Counted from the first letter of the stretch, positions 1 to 12,329 are shown. The stretch is DNA of 64,000 nt from Ilex aquifolium (GCA_951799425.1 OX637394.1:43263642-43327641), one strand, 5' to 3'. Made by a program: numbers and translations. Notes: generated from the sequence alone by a model not told the origin.

Positions 1-19
1 ATGTAGATCGATTACAAAA

Positions 20-670
20 TCTATATAAAAAAGTACAATATATTTCAAATCTCAAAAGATAAACAAAATGACTTTGTTTTTCGCGGTTGAGATCTCTTTA
101 AATTTTAAATTAAGGTTAATCTAACGGCTAATATTAACACCCCAAATTTAATAGAGAAAATAGGCTTTTAAGGATGTGTTTGGAATAACTTTTTAGAAAT
201 GTTTTTAAGACTTATAACTTCTTATAAGTACTTTTTTAAAAAAAAAAGTAGTGTTTGAAACTATCTCACCACCCCCACCGCCATCACAACTACCACCGTC
301 ACCGTCACCCCACCACCACCCTCACCCCCACCGCCCCACCACCATATCTGCCACAACAACCATCACCACCACCGCCGCTGTCGTCACCACCACTACCTTC
401 ACCCCACCCCCCAACCACCACCCCACCATTACTTCTATCATAACAACCACCATCATCACCATCGTCCCACTACCACCATCCGCACTACAACCATCACCCC
501 CACCACAACCGCTACTGCCACCCTACCATCATTGTCATTGTCCCATCATCACCCCCACGACCACTACCCTATCATCATTGTCATTGTCACACCATCACCC
601 CCACGACCACCACCACCAACCCCACGACCATCACCACTACCACCACTGTCATCACCATCGCCTCCATTTT
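20..670 (+). mobile_element. Helitron 5' part with (CCA)n-like filling, cut by a CACTA end
   Basis: The segment opens with TCTATATAAA preceded by A, the same 5' terminus seen at 1622, 3511, 14593 and 47326. Its first 230 bases are clearly similar to 47326-47540. From about 265 to 665 it is an impure array of CCA/CAC triplets on the plus strand, so it reads as Pro/His/Thr-rich open frames in several phases; these are not credible genes. No 3' CTAG hairpin follows, because a CACTA terminus begins around 670. Seen directly: the terminus, the homology and the array. Inferred: membership of the same Helitron family as 47326-49712. Confidence 0.55.
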
Positions 671-978
671 TTTTTGTGGCGGCATCGTTGTCGTCATAAA
701 TATATCTTCTATTTTTTACGATAGCCAAATATGGTATTTGAGGCAGCATTTTTGCCGCCGTGATAAAAACAAAAGTGTCGGATTTTTTGTGACAACTTAT
801 TTACGACAGGGTCTTGCTGTCGGAAATACTATTTGAGACAGACTGTTGCTGTCGTAAAAACCTTTTGAGACCACACTTATTATGACGAGATAATGCCGTC
901 ACAAAAAGTATTTGTGATAGCAAATAGACTTTTTATGACAGTACTTTACTGCCGTAAAAACCTCTTTTTCTTATAGTG
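670..978. mobile_element. CACTA (En/Spm) terminal and subterminal region
   Basis: On the minus strand the sequence ending at 978 starts CACTATAAGAAAAAGAGG, a typical CACTA terminus. It is followed by repeated short words of the form TTTACGACAG or TTTTTGTGACGG in both orientations between about 700 and 960, which is the usual subterminal transposase-binding architecture of this superfamily. Only this end is visible and no TNPA or TNPD coding sequence is present. The left boundary near 670 is approximate. Confidence 0.65.
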
Positions 979-1621
979 GGCACTAGGTTTGAGTTTCAGA
1001 TTGTCTCAGTTGTTAACGCCTGCCAATTCTTCACCGTCAATCAAGGTAAAAACATAGTTAAGGACAAAAAGATCACATCTTCTAATGTTGAGGAATTTAA
1101 TTTTTTCTTGATTTTCTGTGAGAACATAGACATATGTTAGCGGTTGAGATGATATGAAACTCAAACAAATAGTTTAAGGTAAAATGCGAGTAAGTGAATT
1201 ATTTAGAGGACAATATGAAACTTACAGCATAGTTTGGGGGTTTTAAATATAACTTCTCTCTAAAAATTCACATAATACTAGATCAACATTAAATAAACAC
1301 AAGATATATCTATTTGATTCTTAATATACAAGTTGAATAGATTATTTTTTAATTTCATACTAATTTATAAATTGGTCGTCTCATTAAACAATGTTACTTG
1401 AAACTAATTTACTAACTTAATTTGTTGAACATCTATTAAATTAATAATATATCTCAATATTATTAAAGATTAGTTATCAATTAAAAAATTATGTAATCAA
1501 ATTAAGTTCAACTAGTATTAATGCATTTCATTTATCAAAATTTCATTGTCTACCAAAAAAAAATATTGGGTGTAACTGTTATATCATGTCTACAGTGTCA
1601 CGTAGTGTAATCATCTACTAA
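979..1621. other. AT-rich intergenic DNA
   Basis: AT-rich sequence without a credible coding frame, terminal repeat or RNA gene. It separates a CACTA end from an orphan Helitron 5' terminus. Confidence 0.5.
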
Positions 1622-2169
1622 TCTATATAATAAAGTAGAACGATTTTGAATTTTGGAGACAAAAAGCGGTTCAGATCGTTTCGAGATCAAAAAAGTCATC
1701 ATCCAACGGCCGACGATATTTCAAACTGTCTCAAGCTATTGACGTCTCAGATCGTTTCGATCCGACGTACCATATTAGCTCTTGAAAATTTTTTGCCGCT
1801 CAAAACTTTTAGTTTCCAAAACTAACATCCCTAAATTTAATTCCCCAACTCAATCAAATCTGCTAATTAAGCGATCTCTCATTCTTTAATTTTGTCTCTC
1901 TCTTGTTAAAATGCAGATTACAACTCTTATCATTATTTCCCTGATTTTATTTTCTATGTTAAGGGATCACTTTCTATACTGAGACGTTGACTGTCTCTCA
2001 CACTCTCATCTTTCATGATTCTCTTTCCAAACTAAAACACATTTCCTCCCCAAATTCTATCTTAATGTCGTTGCTCTCCATCTTTACTGTTCATATCACA
2101 TACACATCTTTACTGTACATATATATAGTACAAAGATCGAAAATATATTTTATCTACATGTTATATCTA
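1622..2169 (+). mobile_element. Orphan Helitron 5' end
   Basis: TCTATATAATAAAG preceded by A matches the 5' terminus of the other Helitrons in the window. The segment runs into a TIR element at 2170 and I cannot assign a 3' terminus to it; the only downstream hairpin-CTAG end (3880) pairs better with the 5' end at 3511. It could be a truncated copy or the left part of a larger Helitron in which the next two elements are nested. Confidence 0.45.
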
Positions 2170-3495
2170 GGGAAAGTTTCATTTAAACACCATGTAGTTG
2201 AGTTTAAATTCAATGACAACGTCTATAACAAAAACTTTTGTTTATATCAATAGATAAAATAATTATGTAACTAAATATTTTGTGAAAATACTAAAATTAT
2301 CCTTTATTATTTAAATAGACTAAAATGTCATCAATTTTTTTCCCATTATATATGCGCTAGCCAGCCAACAAACATAATTTCAATCATTATATTATTTCAA
2401 TGAATTTTTTATTTTAAAACGTTGTATTATAACTTTTGTTATAATATTAGTCATCATATTATCGCTCATTTGGTTATATAATCAAGTTTTTATAATTTTT
2501 ATTTTTTTATCATAATAATTTTTATAGTTAAAAATGATTTTTCTATAATAAAAATTATAATTGATAAAATCAATGTCAAAATCTCATCCATTTCTAATTC
2601 CTCTGCTATCATATGTCCTCCACAACGTCATCCGATCGCTCCTCATACATCATACTTCATATATAAAATTTAAAATTATTTGATAAAATTTAATATTAAT
2701 TGAATAAATTTGATTTTAATTTTGATAAATTTAAATATTAATTTAGTTTTAGTTTGATAAAATTAAATATTAATTTAGTATTAATTTGATTGAATTTAAT
2801 GTTAATTGAATAAATTTGAATGTTGTTTTAATAAAATTGAATGTTCATTTGGAATTAAATTAAAGAAATGTCATTAATTTGATAAGGTTAAATTTTAAGT
2901 TAATGAAATTTAATATTCTATTTAATAAATTAAATAGTTTGATTTAATAAAATTGAATGTCAATTTGATAAAAATAAATAATAACTTAATATTAAATTAA
3001 AGAAATAATATTAATTTGATGAAATGAAATATTAAATTAATATAACTAAATGCTAATTTGATAAAATTAAATATCAATTTTGTGTTGATTTGATGAGATG
3101 AAATGTTAATTTAGTTTAAATTAAATAAAGAAAATTAATTTGATAAAATTGAATATTAAATTGATCAAAATAAAGGCTAATATAATAGAACTAAAAAGAA
3201 GTGCATTGAAATTTTAAAATCAAGAGATGGTGTTGTTAAAGTTAAGTCTATTTACAAGGGGTGTTGTTAAAATTAGGTCCATTTACGAGGGTGTTGTTAA
3301 AGTTAGATTTATTTATAATGGGTGCGGATAAAATTTAGCCTATAAAATACTCGGGGATATTTCTATAAATCAACCATCGCCATTAACGGTGTAACTCGAC
3401 AATCACTAATAGGGAGTGACAGTGAAATTTCAAAATCAGAAGGAAGTGTCATTAAATTTAGACCTAACTACAGGGGATCTGGATGAAATTTTCTC
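2170..3495. mobile_element. Non-autonomous TIR element, MULE-like, 9-bp target duplication
   Basis: The left end (GGGAAAGTTTCATTTAAACA) and the inverted right end (GAGAAAATTTCATCC) are related inverted repeats. The element is flanked by a perfect 9-bp direct repeat, TTATATCTA, at 2161-2169 and 3496-3504. A 9-bp duplication suits Mutator-like elements. The interior is AT-rich with a recurring word like TTGATAAAATTAAATATTAA and no gene. A second member with its own 9-bp duplication lies at 44955-46573, and a shorter relative at 10849-11406. Confidence 0.75.
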
Positions 3496-3510
3496 TTATA
3501 TCTATACAAA

Positions 3511-3880
3511 TCTATATAATAAAATACATAAGAAGTTGAATTTTATCCCCTATACATTCCCCCTCAAAAAAAAAAACATCACATCACTAATTTTTATCAC
3601 ATGCTCAATCATTTAATATTTGATTAATTTGTAATTTAACATAATTTTTATTTCAGATATTATCCATACATAATAGTATAGATCTGTTAAAAAAATTATC
3701 GAATTACATATTTTGAGAAAATTTAGTCAATATCTTTAAGAAAATAATGGATAAAAATAAATTTTGAATGATTTAATCAAATAAATGAAGGAAAAAAATT
3801 ATTATTTAATATAGTGATATCAATTTTTTAAGACTCGAATTTTTTGTTCTATCGTGCCTTCAGGCACGGGTTATGACTAG
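3511..3880 (+). mobile_element. Short non-autonomous Helitron
   Basis: It starts TCTATATAATAAAATAC after an A and ends in a CGTGCC-TTCA-GGCACG hairpin, a 9-base spacer and CTAG followed by T. TC start, a hairpin just before CTRR, and insertion between A and T are the defining Helitron features. Its 370 bases have no coding capacity. Confidence 0.8.
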
Positions 3881-4054
3881 TAATTAAATAAATCTATAAG
3901 TGAGTCCCCCAAAAAGTCATAATCACTCAGTCATGTAATAAATAACTACTTCCATGATAAAAAATAAGTTATATTTTATAATTTTTTTATTAAATAATTA
4001 CTCAACGTCAACATTATTGACATGATTTATCCGTTACATTAAATATTCTATTCT

Positions 4055-4590
4055 CCCGCGGGTTGCGTATATCAGGTTTGTCTCGTGGTGTTAGGGTAAG
4101 TCAAGAGTTGTTAATTTGGGCCCTAGTGTTGCCTTTTCCAGAAAAAAAGTTTTTTTTTTTTTCGTTTTTGTTATACTAATTGGGAAGGTAGCGTTTTTCA
4201 GAAAAAAGTTGACTAAAGAAACTTTTTGCTTTCCCACTAAGGGTTCTTGAGTCCCGTGGTTCAATTTAATATTAATCTTTGATTTTAAGCTGAATAATTT
4301 ATAATTATTTTAATAAAAAATAAAAAAAATTATGGAATAAAATATGTAAACGTGGTGTATTTTATTTCTTAAAAAGTGAAGGCAAGCTAACAAAAAATAT
4401 TTTATAATTATCATAATGGGTCTCATGGTTTATACTTAAATGATTTAAGTTTGATTTTATTATAGTAAAATTTGAATGCCCATAACCACGACTAAATTGT
4501 ACAACAAATTGTGAGTGTGTATACTTAGGAAAATTTATTGAGCTTTAAATACATAATTCATACTTTTCGATTATTAAGTTTAATGGCGCC
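4055..4590. repeat. Copy 1 of a local direct duplication
   Basis: This stretch and 5125-5510 align over most of their length. Shared words include TTGACTAAAGAAAC, TTCAATTTAATATTAATCTT and GATTTTAAGCTGA, in the same order. The units are about 1.07 kb apart on the same strand, so this is an old tandem or local duplication. It has no coding content. Confidence 0.6.
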
Positions 4591-5124
4591 TAAAAATTCG
4601 ATTATTAAGTATACAAGTCAATTTTAAATATTTTTTATTACTATTTTTTTTTTTTTACTTGATGCACTCCTAACATATTTTATTTTGGTTTTTTTGAGGA
4701 TCTGTTTCAACTTTTTTTTATAGGATCCGTTGGATGGTATATATGCCTTGTCGAAAAAATATTAAGTATAAGGGTGATAGTATGTCATCGTTGATACGTA
4801 GTGTCATCGTTGATATGAGGAATCATCATCCAATAAAAAAATAACAAACAAATAGGTGAATTTCACATATTTTACTAATCACCATATAACATTATTTAAT
4901 AATCACTCAAATAAAGTCCATATTTTTTATTTATAAATTTATTATTAAATAATAGTATTTCATTTCTTAAAAAGTGAAGGCACGCTAATAAAAAATATTT
5001 TCTATTAAGTTCATAAGTTAATTTTAAATATTTTTTTATAATTAAATATTTTTTTTCTTTTTGATTGATCCACTAACAACAGATTTTATTTCTTTTATTT
5101 TTTGGGATATGTTTCCACAGTTTT

Positions 5125-5510
5125 TAGGATCTGCCAGGGTGGGGAATTCGTCTCGTGACGTGTAAGGAAGTCAAAAGTAGTAATGGGTCCGAGTGTTACC
5201 ATTTTCTAGAAAAAGTTGACTAAAGAAACATTTTGCTTTCCACTAAAGGTTATTCAGTAATGTTTACCGTAGGGGTTTTAGTATCGTAGTTCAATTTAAT
5301 ATTAATCTTTGATTTTAAGCTGAGTAATTTATAATTATTAATCAAAAAAATAAAAAATGTAAATGTGGTATATTTTATTTGTTTGAGTTTATTATTGTTA
5401 GATGTGAATCCCCATAACATACGAAAAACTGTCAATTATTGGTATATTTTGAAAAATTTATTTGACTTTAAGTACATAGTTCATATTTTTCAGTTATTAA
5501 GTCTAATGGT
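5125..5510. repeat. Copy 2 of a local direct duplication
   Basis: Partner of 4055-4590, diverged by substitutions and small gaps. DNA between the copies is AT-rich and without a gene. Confidence 0.6.
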
Positions 5511-5902
5511 TTTAAGTAAATAGTTATTTATACAAACAAATATTTTTATCTCTATTCAAGATTGTGTGGTTCCTCCAATCTGTTAGAAACTCGGAATCAT
5601 TTGAGAAATATTTGACCATTAGAGAAAATTTTAACCAATGTTCACGTGGACTTTTATAAGCAACAAGGTGACATTCTTGAGACAGTAACTTGCTACCCAC
5701 GATACCATTGAACTGGTGATCTGGGAGTATGTATACTTGACTTGTGTTGGATGGCCCGAGTCGGGTCAGCCTAGCTGAACACAGTAATACCAAACTGTAA
5801 TGAATTTAAGGTAAGTTGTGATTTATGGTATCATCAAGATACATTGTCTATCCAATAACTACTATAAATTAAGTCAATAAATTATATACAAATAACATTG
5901 GT
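5511..5902. other. Unassigned DNA with a short minus-strand open frame
   Basis: A minus-strand open frame of 89 codons lies at 5524-5793. I recognise no domain in it, it has no partner exon nearby, and it abuts an LTR fragment. It may be a relic of an unidentified repeat. Confidence 0.3.
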
Positions 5903-7078
5903 TGTGAGACCCGATCATGCATTGCATGCATATTAGCATAATTTTGTGGGCTAAATTGTAATTGTGTGAAATTATTAAAGGGTTAATTAAATTTAATTTT
6001 TCATAGCCATGATATATGTGAGCATACATTGGGTAGGTGGACTCCGTTAGTGATGTATTAGTGAGACCCATTTATAGAAATTTCATGTGTGAACATATTA
6101 GTAGGTCGATTTTGAAATCACTTAAAAACCTGGGGGAGGCAAGCATAATTACTCAATTTAATAAGTTATCTTTACATGTGTAGCATTAGTAAAGTGCATG
6201 TGTTTATTCAAAGCCAAGTGTATGTGTGTGCTTGCCGGGTGTGTGTGTGTACTTTAAAGTGTGGACTATGTGTGTGTGTACTTCATGGTGTAGAAGTGTG
6301 TGTGTGTGTGTGTGTGCTTGCTTGCTTGGTGGAAACCGAGAGAGTGAGGGAGAATAAAAGAGAAAAGAAAAAAATGTGTGTGTGTGGGTTAAAGCCGAAA
6401 GCAAGGAAGGAGAGAATTGGTGGGTTTCTAACTCAAAACCGTGAGGTAGAGGAAAGGAAAAAAAAAAAAAAAAGAAATTAGGGGGAAACTCCATGCCAGG
6501 CCGAGAGTGAGAGAAGGCAAGAGAAGGTGGGGAAAAAAGAAAAAGAGGAAGAAAGCAAGAAGAAGGTGGAGCATGTAGGACAGTTGGTATTGAAACAGAT
6601 ACAAAAACACCGAAGGAGTCCACTAGTAGGTTCGAAGGCTCGTCGTAGTTCGGTACACTTGAGGTGAGTGTATATCTTTATATGTTTAAGAAATGTTATT
6701 ATAAAATGACAGTAAATGATAGAACTTAATAGCAAATCTTCAAGATAATGTGCTACATTTTTATGTGATTGAATGATCTTTTGTACTGTGAATTGTGTAT
6801 TGTAGAATGTGACGCACTGTTTGAGACAGGAGTGTCGATGTCTGATCACTGGGCGTGCAGTGGTGTGGTAGCACTGTGGTGTTCTCGAGAGGTTCGGGAG
6901 ACACGGATCCATGTGGGATCGATTACCCGATGAGGGGTGGTATATTGTGATGTGGCTTGTGAATTTTTTGGAATTGGATTGATGTTGTTGTTTGATACGT
7001 ATATTTACGTAGTATCTACCTATTTCAGTGTATTACTATCATTTCTATTTCATATACGGCATGTATACTCACTGAGCG
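5903..7078 (+). mobile_element. Fragment of a Ty3/Gypsy (Tekay-like) LTR
   Basis: The segment starts TGTGAGACCCGATCATGCAT and follows, in order, the minus-strand LTR at 57454-60076, down to the shared CATGTATACTCACTGAGCG. It therefore represents the 5' part of the same LTR family in plus orientation, shorter inside than the other copy and lacking the LTR's 3' end. It carries a (TG)n tract near 6296-6315 and a purine-rich tract like its partner. There is no adjacent internal region, so it is a truncated LTR fossil. It ends about 490 bp before the start of the transporter gene. Confidence 0.8.
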
Positions 7079-7564
7079 AAAGATAAACTAAATGTCAAAT
7101 TTAAATTAGATAAGTTATTACAGTAAAACTCATATACTCAAAAGAGGAAATTGAACAATACACTATTTAAGAATACAAACATCACAAACTTATTTATAGG
7201 AAAAAACTGTCCAACTCTACTGCATGATTGCATAACATGTGAACACATCAAGGACATAATGTTATAATTTACTAGTTGGCAATGGTTTCTCAATGTTCAA
7301 AAGTTTGACAATTGACTCTTGGGTTTGTAATTGTAGGCGGCACTGCCAGCACATTTGGAATGTGCAAAATGCATGATCCTACACCGTCCAATATTCCAAC
7401 ATAACTTATTCATTGGTTTTTTGATCATACATAACTTACCTATTTATAGTTAGCCAATGCATTAATTGTTGAACTCGAGGCTTCCATCCACTAGCTCTTT
7501 TGACTCCACAATCGCCGTATCACAGCCGTCTTCGTTGTGTCAAACGAACGGTGGTGAACCCAAA
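7079..7564 (+). promoter_or_regulatory. Upstream region of the MATE gene
   Basis: This AT-rich stretch lies between the LTR fragment and the preferred start codon. TATTTATAGT near 7440 is a possible TATA element about 120 bases before the start at 7565. An in-frame upstream ATG at 7466 would add 33 residues. No specific operator or binding site can be assigned by eye. Confidence 0.4.
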
Positions 7565-10545
7565 ATGGGATCGGCCGGAAATGGCGAAGATCAACCTCTG
7601 CTATTGAGCAGCTCTGTAGATTACCCAACTTTACCACCCAAATTACCCAAAACTGCAGAAGAGAGACAATATGAGTATAGCATCCAACTCGAGAAAACGT
7701 TGTCCAACACCGATCTACAATTTCTTCAGCGCATTGTGGCGGCGACATGGATAGAATGTAGGCTACTCTTCCCACTCGCCGCCCCCGCCGCCGCCGTGTA
7801 CGTAATAAACTGCCTCATGTCCACGTTCACCCAAATCTTTTCCGGCCACCTCGGCAACCTTCAGTACGCCGCTGCCTCTCTTGGTAACAATGGCATTCAA
7901 ACCTTCTGCTACGGTCTCATGGTACTTTTGCCTTCTTGATCTCTCTCTCTCTCTCCTTTGCACCGCACTCACAAACACAAACACAAACACAAACATAAAC
8001 ACATTGTTATCAGTTCTATTAACTTGTTTTAACCTGTAATGGACAGCTTGGAATGGGAAGTGCGGTGGAAACCCTTTGTGGGCAAGCATATGGGGCAAAA
8101 AAGTACGAAATGCTTGGAATTTACACCCAAAGATCAGCAATCCTTCTCAATCTAACTGGTGTTGTAGTCATGTTTACCTACATTTTCTCAAAACCAATTC
8201 TCATACTACTTGGTGAATCAGAAGAAATCGCATCAGCCTCAGCTCTATTCACCTTCGGCTTAATCCCTCAAATCTTCGCATACGCTTTAAACTTCCCAAT
8301 CCAAAAATTTCTTCAATCTCAAAGCATAGTAGCTCCAAGTACATATATATCAATAGCCACCACTGTTTTCCATATCTTTCTCAGTTGGCTCGTGGTTTAC
8401 AAGATTGGGTTGGGGCTTTTGGGTGCTTCTTCGGTGTTGAGTTTGTCGTGGTGTGTGATAGTCATAGCTCAGTTTATATATATTGTCACTAGCGAGAGGT
8501 GTAAGGACACTTGGACAGGGTTTAGTATACAAGCTTTTCATGGGCTTTGGGATTTCTTCAAATTGTCCGCTGCTTCTGCTGTGATGCTGTGTTTGGAGAG
8601 TTGGTACTTTCAGGTTATTGTCTTGTTGGCTGGGATGCTTGAGAACCCTGAGATTGCTCTGGATTCTCTCTCTGTTTGGTAAGAAAAAAACAAAATTGCT
8701 TCATAACTGTAGTCCATTAGGCAAAGAAACGTAGTTAAGTTAATTAATTCCCACTAAGATAATGTTTTGTTTGGTGCTAATTGCAGTATAAGTGTTTTGG
8801 GATGGATATACATGATCTCAGTTGGGTTCAATGCAGCGGCCAGGTCAGTTTTTACGTTTGTATTTTTGATTCACTGTGCTAAGTAATGTGCACACATTAA
8901 AAGTTGTCACAACGCTAACTCGTCGTATATAAAAGTAGAAAGGGGCTACAATCTTGTTCATTTTTTTTATGATGAGCAGTGTAAGAGTGGGGAATGAGCT
9001 TGGAGCTGGACATCCAAAGGCAGCAGCATTCTCTGTCGTAATCGTGACAACTTCCTCTTTCATCATATCCGTAATCGCATCAATAGTCGTGCTGGCATTG
9101 CGCCATAAGATCAGCTATCTTTTCACTGAAGGTGAAGTTGTGGCTAATGCTGTCTCAGATATGTGCCCACTTCTTGCTGTTACTCTCGTTCTCAATGGAA
9201 TCCAACCCGTTTTGACTGGTAAGTTTTAGGCCCACTTTTGTATGGCCGTATCAATGGATCGAATTTACATTAATCCGAATTTGAATTTTATTCCCATAGT
9301 CTATTTTCAATTTTGTTAAAAATCACATATCCGACCAAAATGTATCATCTTGATTAACCTTTTCTGTCCTTCCCTAAGATCCATCATTGCATGCATGTTT
9401 TTAGAATAAGATATGTACGAAGTTTCTATTACTTTCTCTTACTTTCCCTTTGGATTAACGTGGGGCCTTTCATGAAGGTGTGGCTGTTGGGTGTGGATGG
9501 CAAACTTTCGTTGCGTATGTGAACGTCGGCTGTTATTATGCAGTTGGAATCCCTCTGGGTGTATTGCTCGGTTTCTACTTCAAATTGGGGGCTCAGGTAA
9601 TCTAATAATATTGCATTTAATTCAATAAGTCATCAAGGATCAACATTTTATTTTGTATGTAATTTTGATTAGTTCAAAAACAAAAACGATTTACTATTGT
9701 TTGAAAAATATCTTGAAAATTTCAGAGTTTATTTTGGAAATACCCAAACATCCTGAACACACACTGTACACATTGAACCATAAGAATATCTATATTTAAT
9801 GTTTAGAACCTTCACAAATAATATTTATTGTTTATTTCCCTGCCATGTTAATTAAAACAAAATAAAATTTTAATCCTTGATTAAAAATATATATATATAT
9901 ATGGTAATAATTACTTGTGATGGTTGCAGGGAATATGGGCGGGGATGTTTGGTGGCACACTAATGCAAACCGTGATACTAATATGGGCCACTTATCGGAC
10001 TGATTGGAATAAAGAGGTAATTAAGTCTCGTTTAATTTAATTTTATTTTTCTCATAATTACCAATAATCACCATGAATGAGATGCAGACCAAAAATTAAT
10101 TGCTGCAACTATAATAATTAATGCAATTACAGCCTTGAATGCAATTACAGCCTTGAATGAAGTTTGTGACATGAAACATAGCTTAGGTGGCTTCCATAAA
10201 CTCCATGTGAGAACTCGTCTGTTAATGGATCAAAATTTGAACTGAATTTAATTTAAATTAAAATCTAAATAGTCGGATATGAATTGATACTTTGATTGAT
10301 TTTTTTCAATCAAAATATAAATTTAAACCGTGATTACTAATATGAATTTGGATTTGAAAAGTTTTTGAGTAAAAAATTTTAAATCAAATTTTAATAATAA
10401 TTCGAAATCCGATTCTGTGACAACCCTACATGGGGGTGCCTTTGCTAATATTGTATGTGATATCAAATTAAAACTGCAGGTTGAATTAGCTTTGAGGAGA
10501 TTGAATAAATGGGATGAACAGAAGGAACCACTTTTGAAGGGGTGA
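7565..10545 (+). CDS. DTX40-like: MATE-family transporter, DETOXIFICATION 40-like, complete
   Basis: Seven exons with GT-AG introns join in phase: 7565-7921, 8047-8678, 8787-8843, 8980-9218, 9478-9596, 9930-10016 and 10480-10545. Together they total 1557 coding bases, or 518 residues, the usual length for a plant MATE antiporter. Recognisable family stretches are [80 protein letters not shown] and [10 protein letters not shown]. About 12 membrane segments follow a hydrophilic N-terminus. MATE proteins exchange protons or sodium for organic cations, flavonoids or other metabolites at the vacuolar or plasma membrane; the substrate cannot be read here. The order of motifs and the C-terminal EPLLKG closely match Arabidopsis DTX40. 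I chose the ATG at 7565 because the [14 protein letters not shown] start resembles that protein; an in-frame ATG at 7466 would give 551 residues. No frame damage was seen. Confidence 0.95.
7939..8020. repeat. (CT)n and (ACAAAC)n microsatellites in MATE intron 1
   Basis: Intron 1 of the transporter contains a run of CT dinucleotides followed by repeated ACAAAC units. Both lie wholly inside the intron and do not affect the frame. Confidence 0.7.
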
Positions 10546-10848
10546 AACAAAGCTTCATCATTGCTGGCCAGCCACCATTATAACTTGTATTTTTTGTGTG
10601 AATGTTTCACAACTGAAGGGTCTATTAATGGTAATAAGCCCAAATTCCAACTCGAGAAAGAAAAGTCTTATTTTTGTTAGGGTAAAAATTTTCTCTGAGG
10701 CGATTGAATGGTTGTAATTTAAGAAGAGCATGTTAAAGAAAGTGGGCATGTGATTGTAATTTGTTTCTTCTTTTGTTACAGCTTGTGAACTCATGAGAAT
10801 AAAATATACTTTGTCTTTTGTTGCTTTGCTACCTTGTATAATTTTTTT
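10546..10848 (+). terminator. 3' untranslated region and poly(A) signal of the MATE gene
   Basis: AATAAA occurs at 10799-10804, about 255 bases after the stop codon, in T-rich and GT-rich DNA typical of a plant 3' end. The next element starts at 10849, so the transcript probably ends just before it. Confidence 0.5.
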
Positions 10849-11406
10849 GGAAAAATTTCAACCAGTTGAATATATCTTTAAAGACACCCTCTTTATTATC
10901 CAAAATATCACTGACATCTCTTCTAATTTATATTTAAACATCATTGGCATCCATTGCCGTTAAACCACCATTTCTAACAAAAAAAAAATTTCATCTAAAA
11001 TACAAAAATTGCCTTTACATAAACCTCAAATAGTCTTTCTACATAAAATTTGATTAAAATTCGAACCAATTAAAATTTATTTTTTTACATATTAAAATTT
11101 GAACCAATTAAAATTCGATTCGAGCTGATTAAATTTTTTTTTTTTACGTATTAAAATTCGAGCCTATTAATTTTTTTTTTACGTATTAAAATTTGAGTCG
11201 ATTAAAATTTATATTTTTTTACGAATCAAAATTCAGGCCAATTAAAATTCAATACAAGTATATTAAAATTTAATTCTAAATGATTAAAATTTATTTTTAA
11301 TCAAATTTTAACCGATTCGAATTTTAATACGCAAAAAAATTCATAAAATAGAGGGGGTCTCATTGAAAATATGTTTATCTAGAGGGTGTGTGGATGAAGT
11401 TTTTTC
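10849..11406. mobile_element. Short TIR element of the GAAAATTTCATCC family
   Basis: The left end GGAAAAATTTCAACCAG and the inverted right end GAAAAAACTTCATCCACA match the termini of the elements at 2170-3495 and 44955-46573. The interior is AT-rich and non-coding. I could not find a clear 9-bp target duplication, so the ends are approximate. Confidence 0.55.
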
Positions 11407-11880
11407 TAAAATATATTATGAGCAATTTATTAAAATTATATTCTAGTTAAGGCATTTAATATGACAGGGTGTTAGTGAAGATTTAAAAATTGGAAGTGGT
11501 GTGGCTGATATTTTTTTCTCTTTCTCTCTCTCTCTCTCTTTTTCTGTCTTCTAATGATATTTTGGACACAAATCTATGGTTCGTTTTGATACGGTGGAGG
11601 AAGAGATTAACCACAAAAAAAATTGAATGATGAACTAACCTCACACATTAATTTTGAGATTTATATAATAATCGCGTCAATAATAATTAATATCGATTTG
11701 ACCTTTCATGCGCTAAGTTTCGCATCAAATACGTTGTAATTTTTTTAAGTGTAACACGAGATTTAATCCGAGAACATTTTAATTTGATACCAAACGAGAT
11801 TATCGACTTTAACAATTGAAGTTATTAGAGAAGAAATAATATAAATATTTACATTCTTCAATTATAATCGCCACAAAATT
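11407..11880. other. AT-rich intergenic DNA with a CT microsatellite
   Basis: A (TC)n tract lies near 11517-11540. Nothing else in this stretch can be supported as a feature. Confidence 0.5.
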
Positions 11881-11889
11881 TTATCAATG

Positions 11890-12140
11890 AAACTAACTAG
11901 GTAAGCAACTTGGACATTCCAATTGATACCCCATCCATGGCTATGAGTGACCAACAACAAAAGTGAAAGAAATGGAATCTTCACACTGCGAGGCACTCGT
12001 TAAACCAGCCAGATCTTTTGCTTGTATAATGAGAATGAAACTTTTTCTTCTTTCTTCTGTTGTTTGAAATGCTTTGGTACTGTCTCCGACAGACAACAAT
12101 TTAACTTTTAGTGATAAGTAATTTATGATTTATTTATTGT
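11890..12140. repeat. Dispersed repeat, copy 1
   Basis: This segment aligns with 15505-15770 through AACTTGGACATT, GGCTATGAGT, AAAGAAATGGAATCTTC, GAGAATGAAACTTTTTCT and CAGACAA. Both copies are non-coding and in the same orientation. Confidence 0.6.
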
Positions 12141-12329
12141 CACCTTTTTTTGACTTTTTCGTAATGGAATATTAGATGGAAAGAGACGACAAAACATGAG
12201 TCGCTCTGATAAAAAAATTTTGTTACCGTACTTAAAAAGTTGTGGGTGTTTAATCACTATTAGGGTCATTATTTTTATCATTTTTTTGGTATTAAAATAG
12301 TGATAAAAATATTTATGTATTTTGTTAAA

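Noticed and set aside
251-724. Long Pro/His/Thr-rich open frames on the plus strand and Gly-rich ones on the minus strand
   Set aside because: They come from the CCA/CAC triplet array, are open in several phases at once, and have no start context, domain or splice partners.
5524-5793. 89-codon minus-strand open frame
   Set aside because: No recognisable domain or neighbouring exons, next to a repeat fragment; insufficient support for a gene.
6176-6623. Cys/Val-rich and His/Thr-rich open frames
   Set aside because: They follow the (TG)n and GA-rich tracts of an LTR fragment; the equivalent frames at 59290-59800 in the partner LTR show the same.
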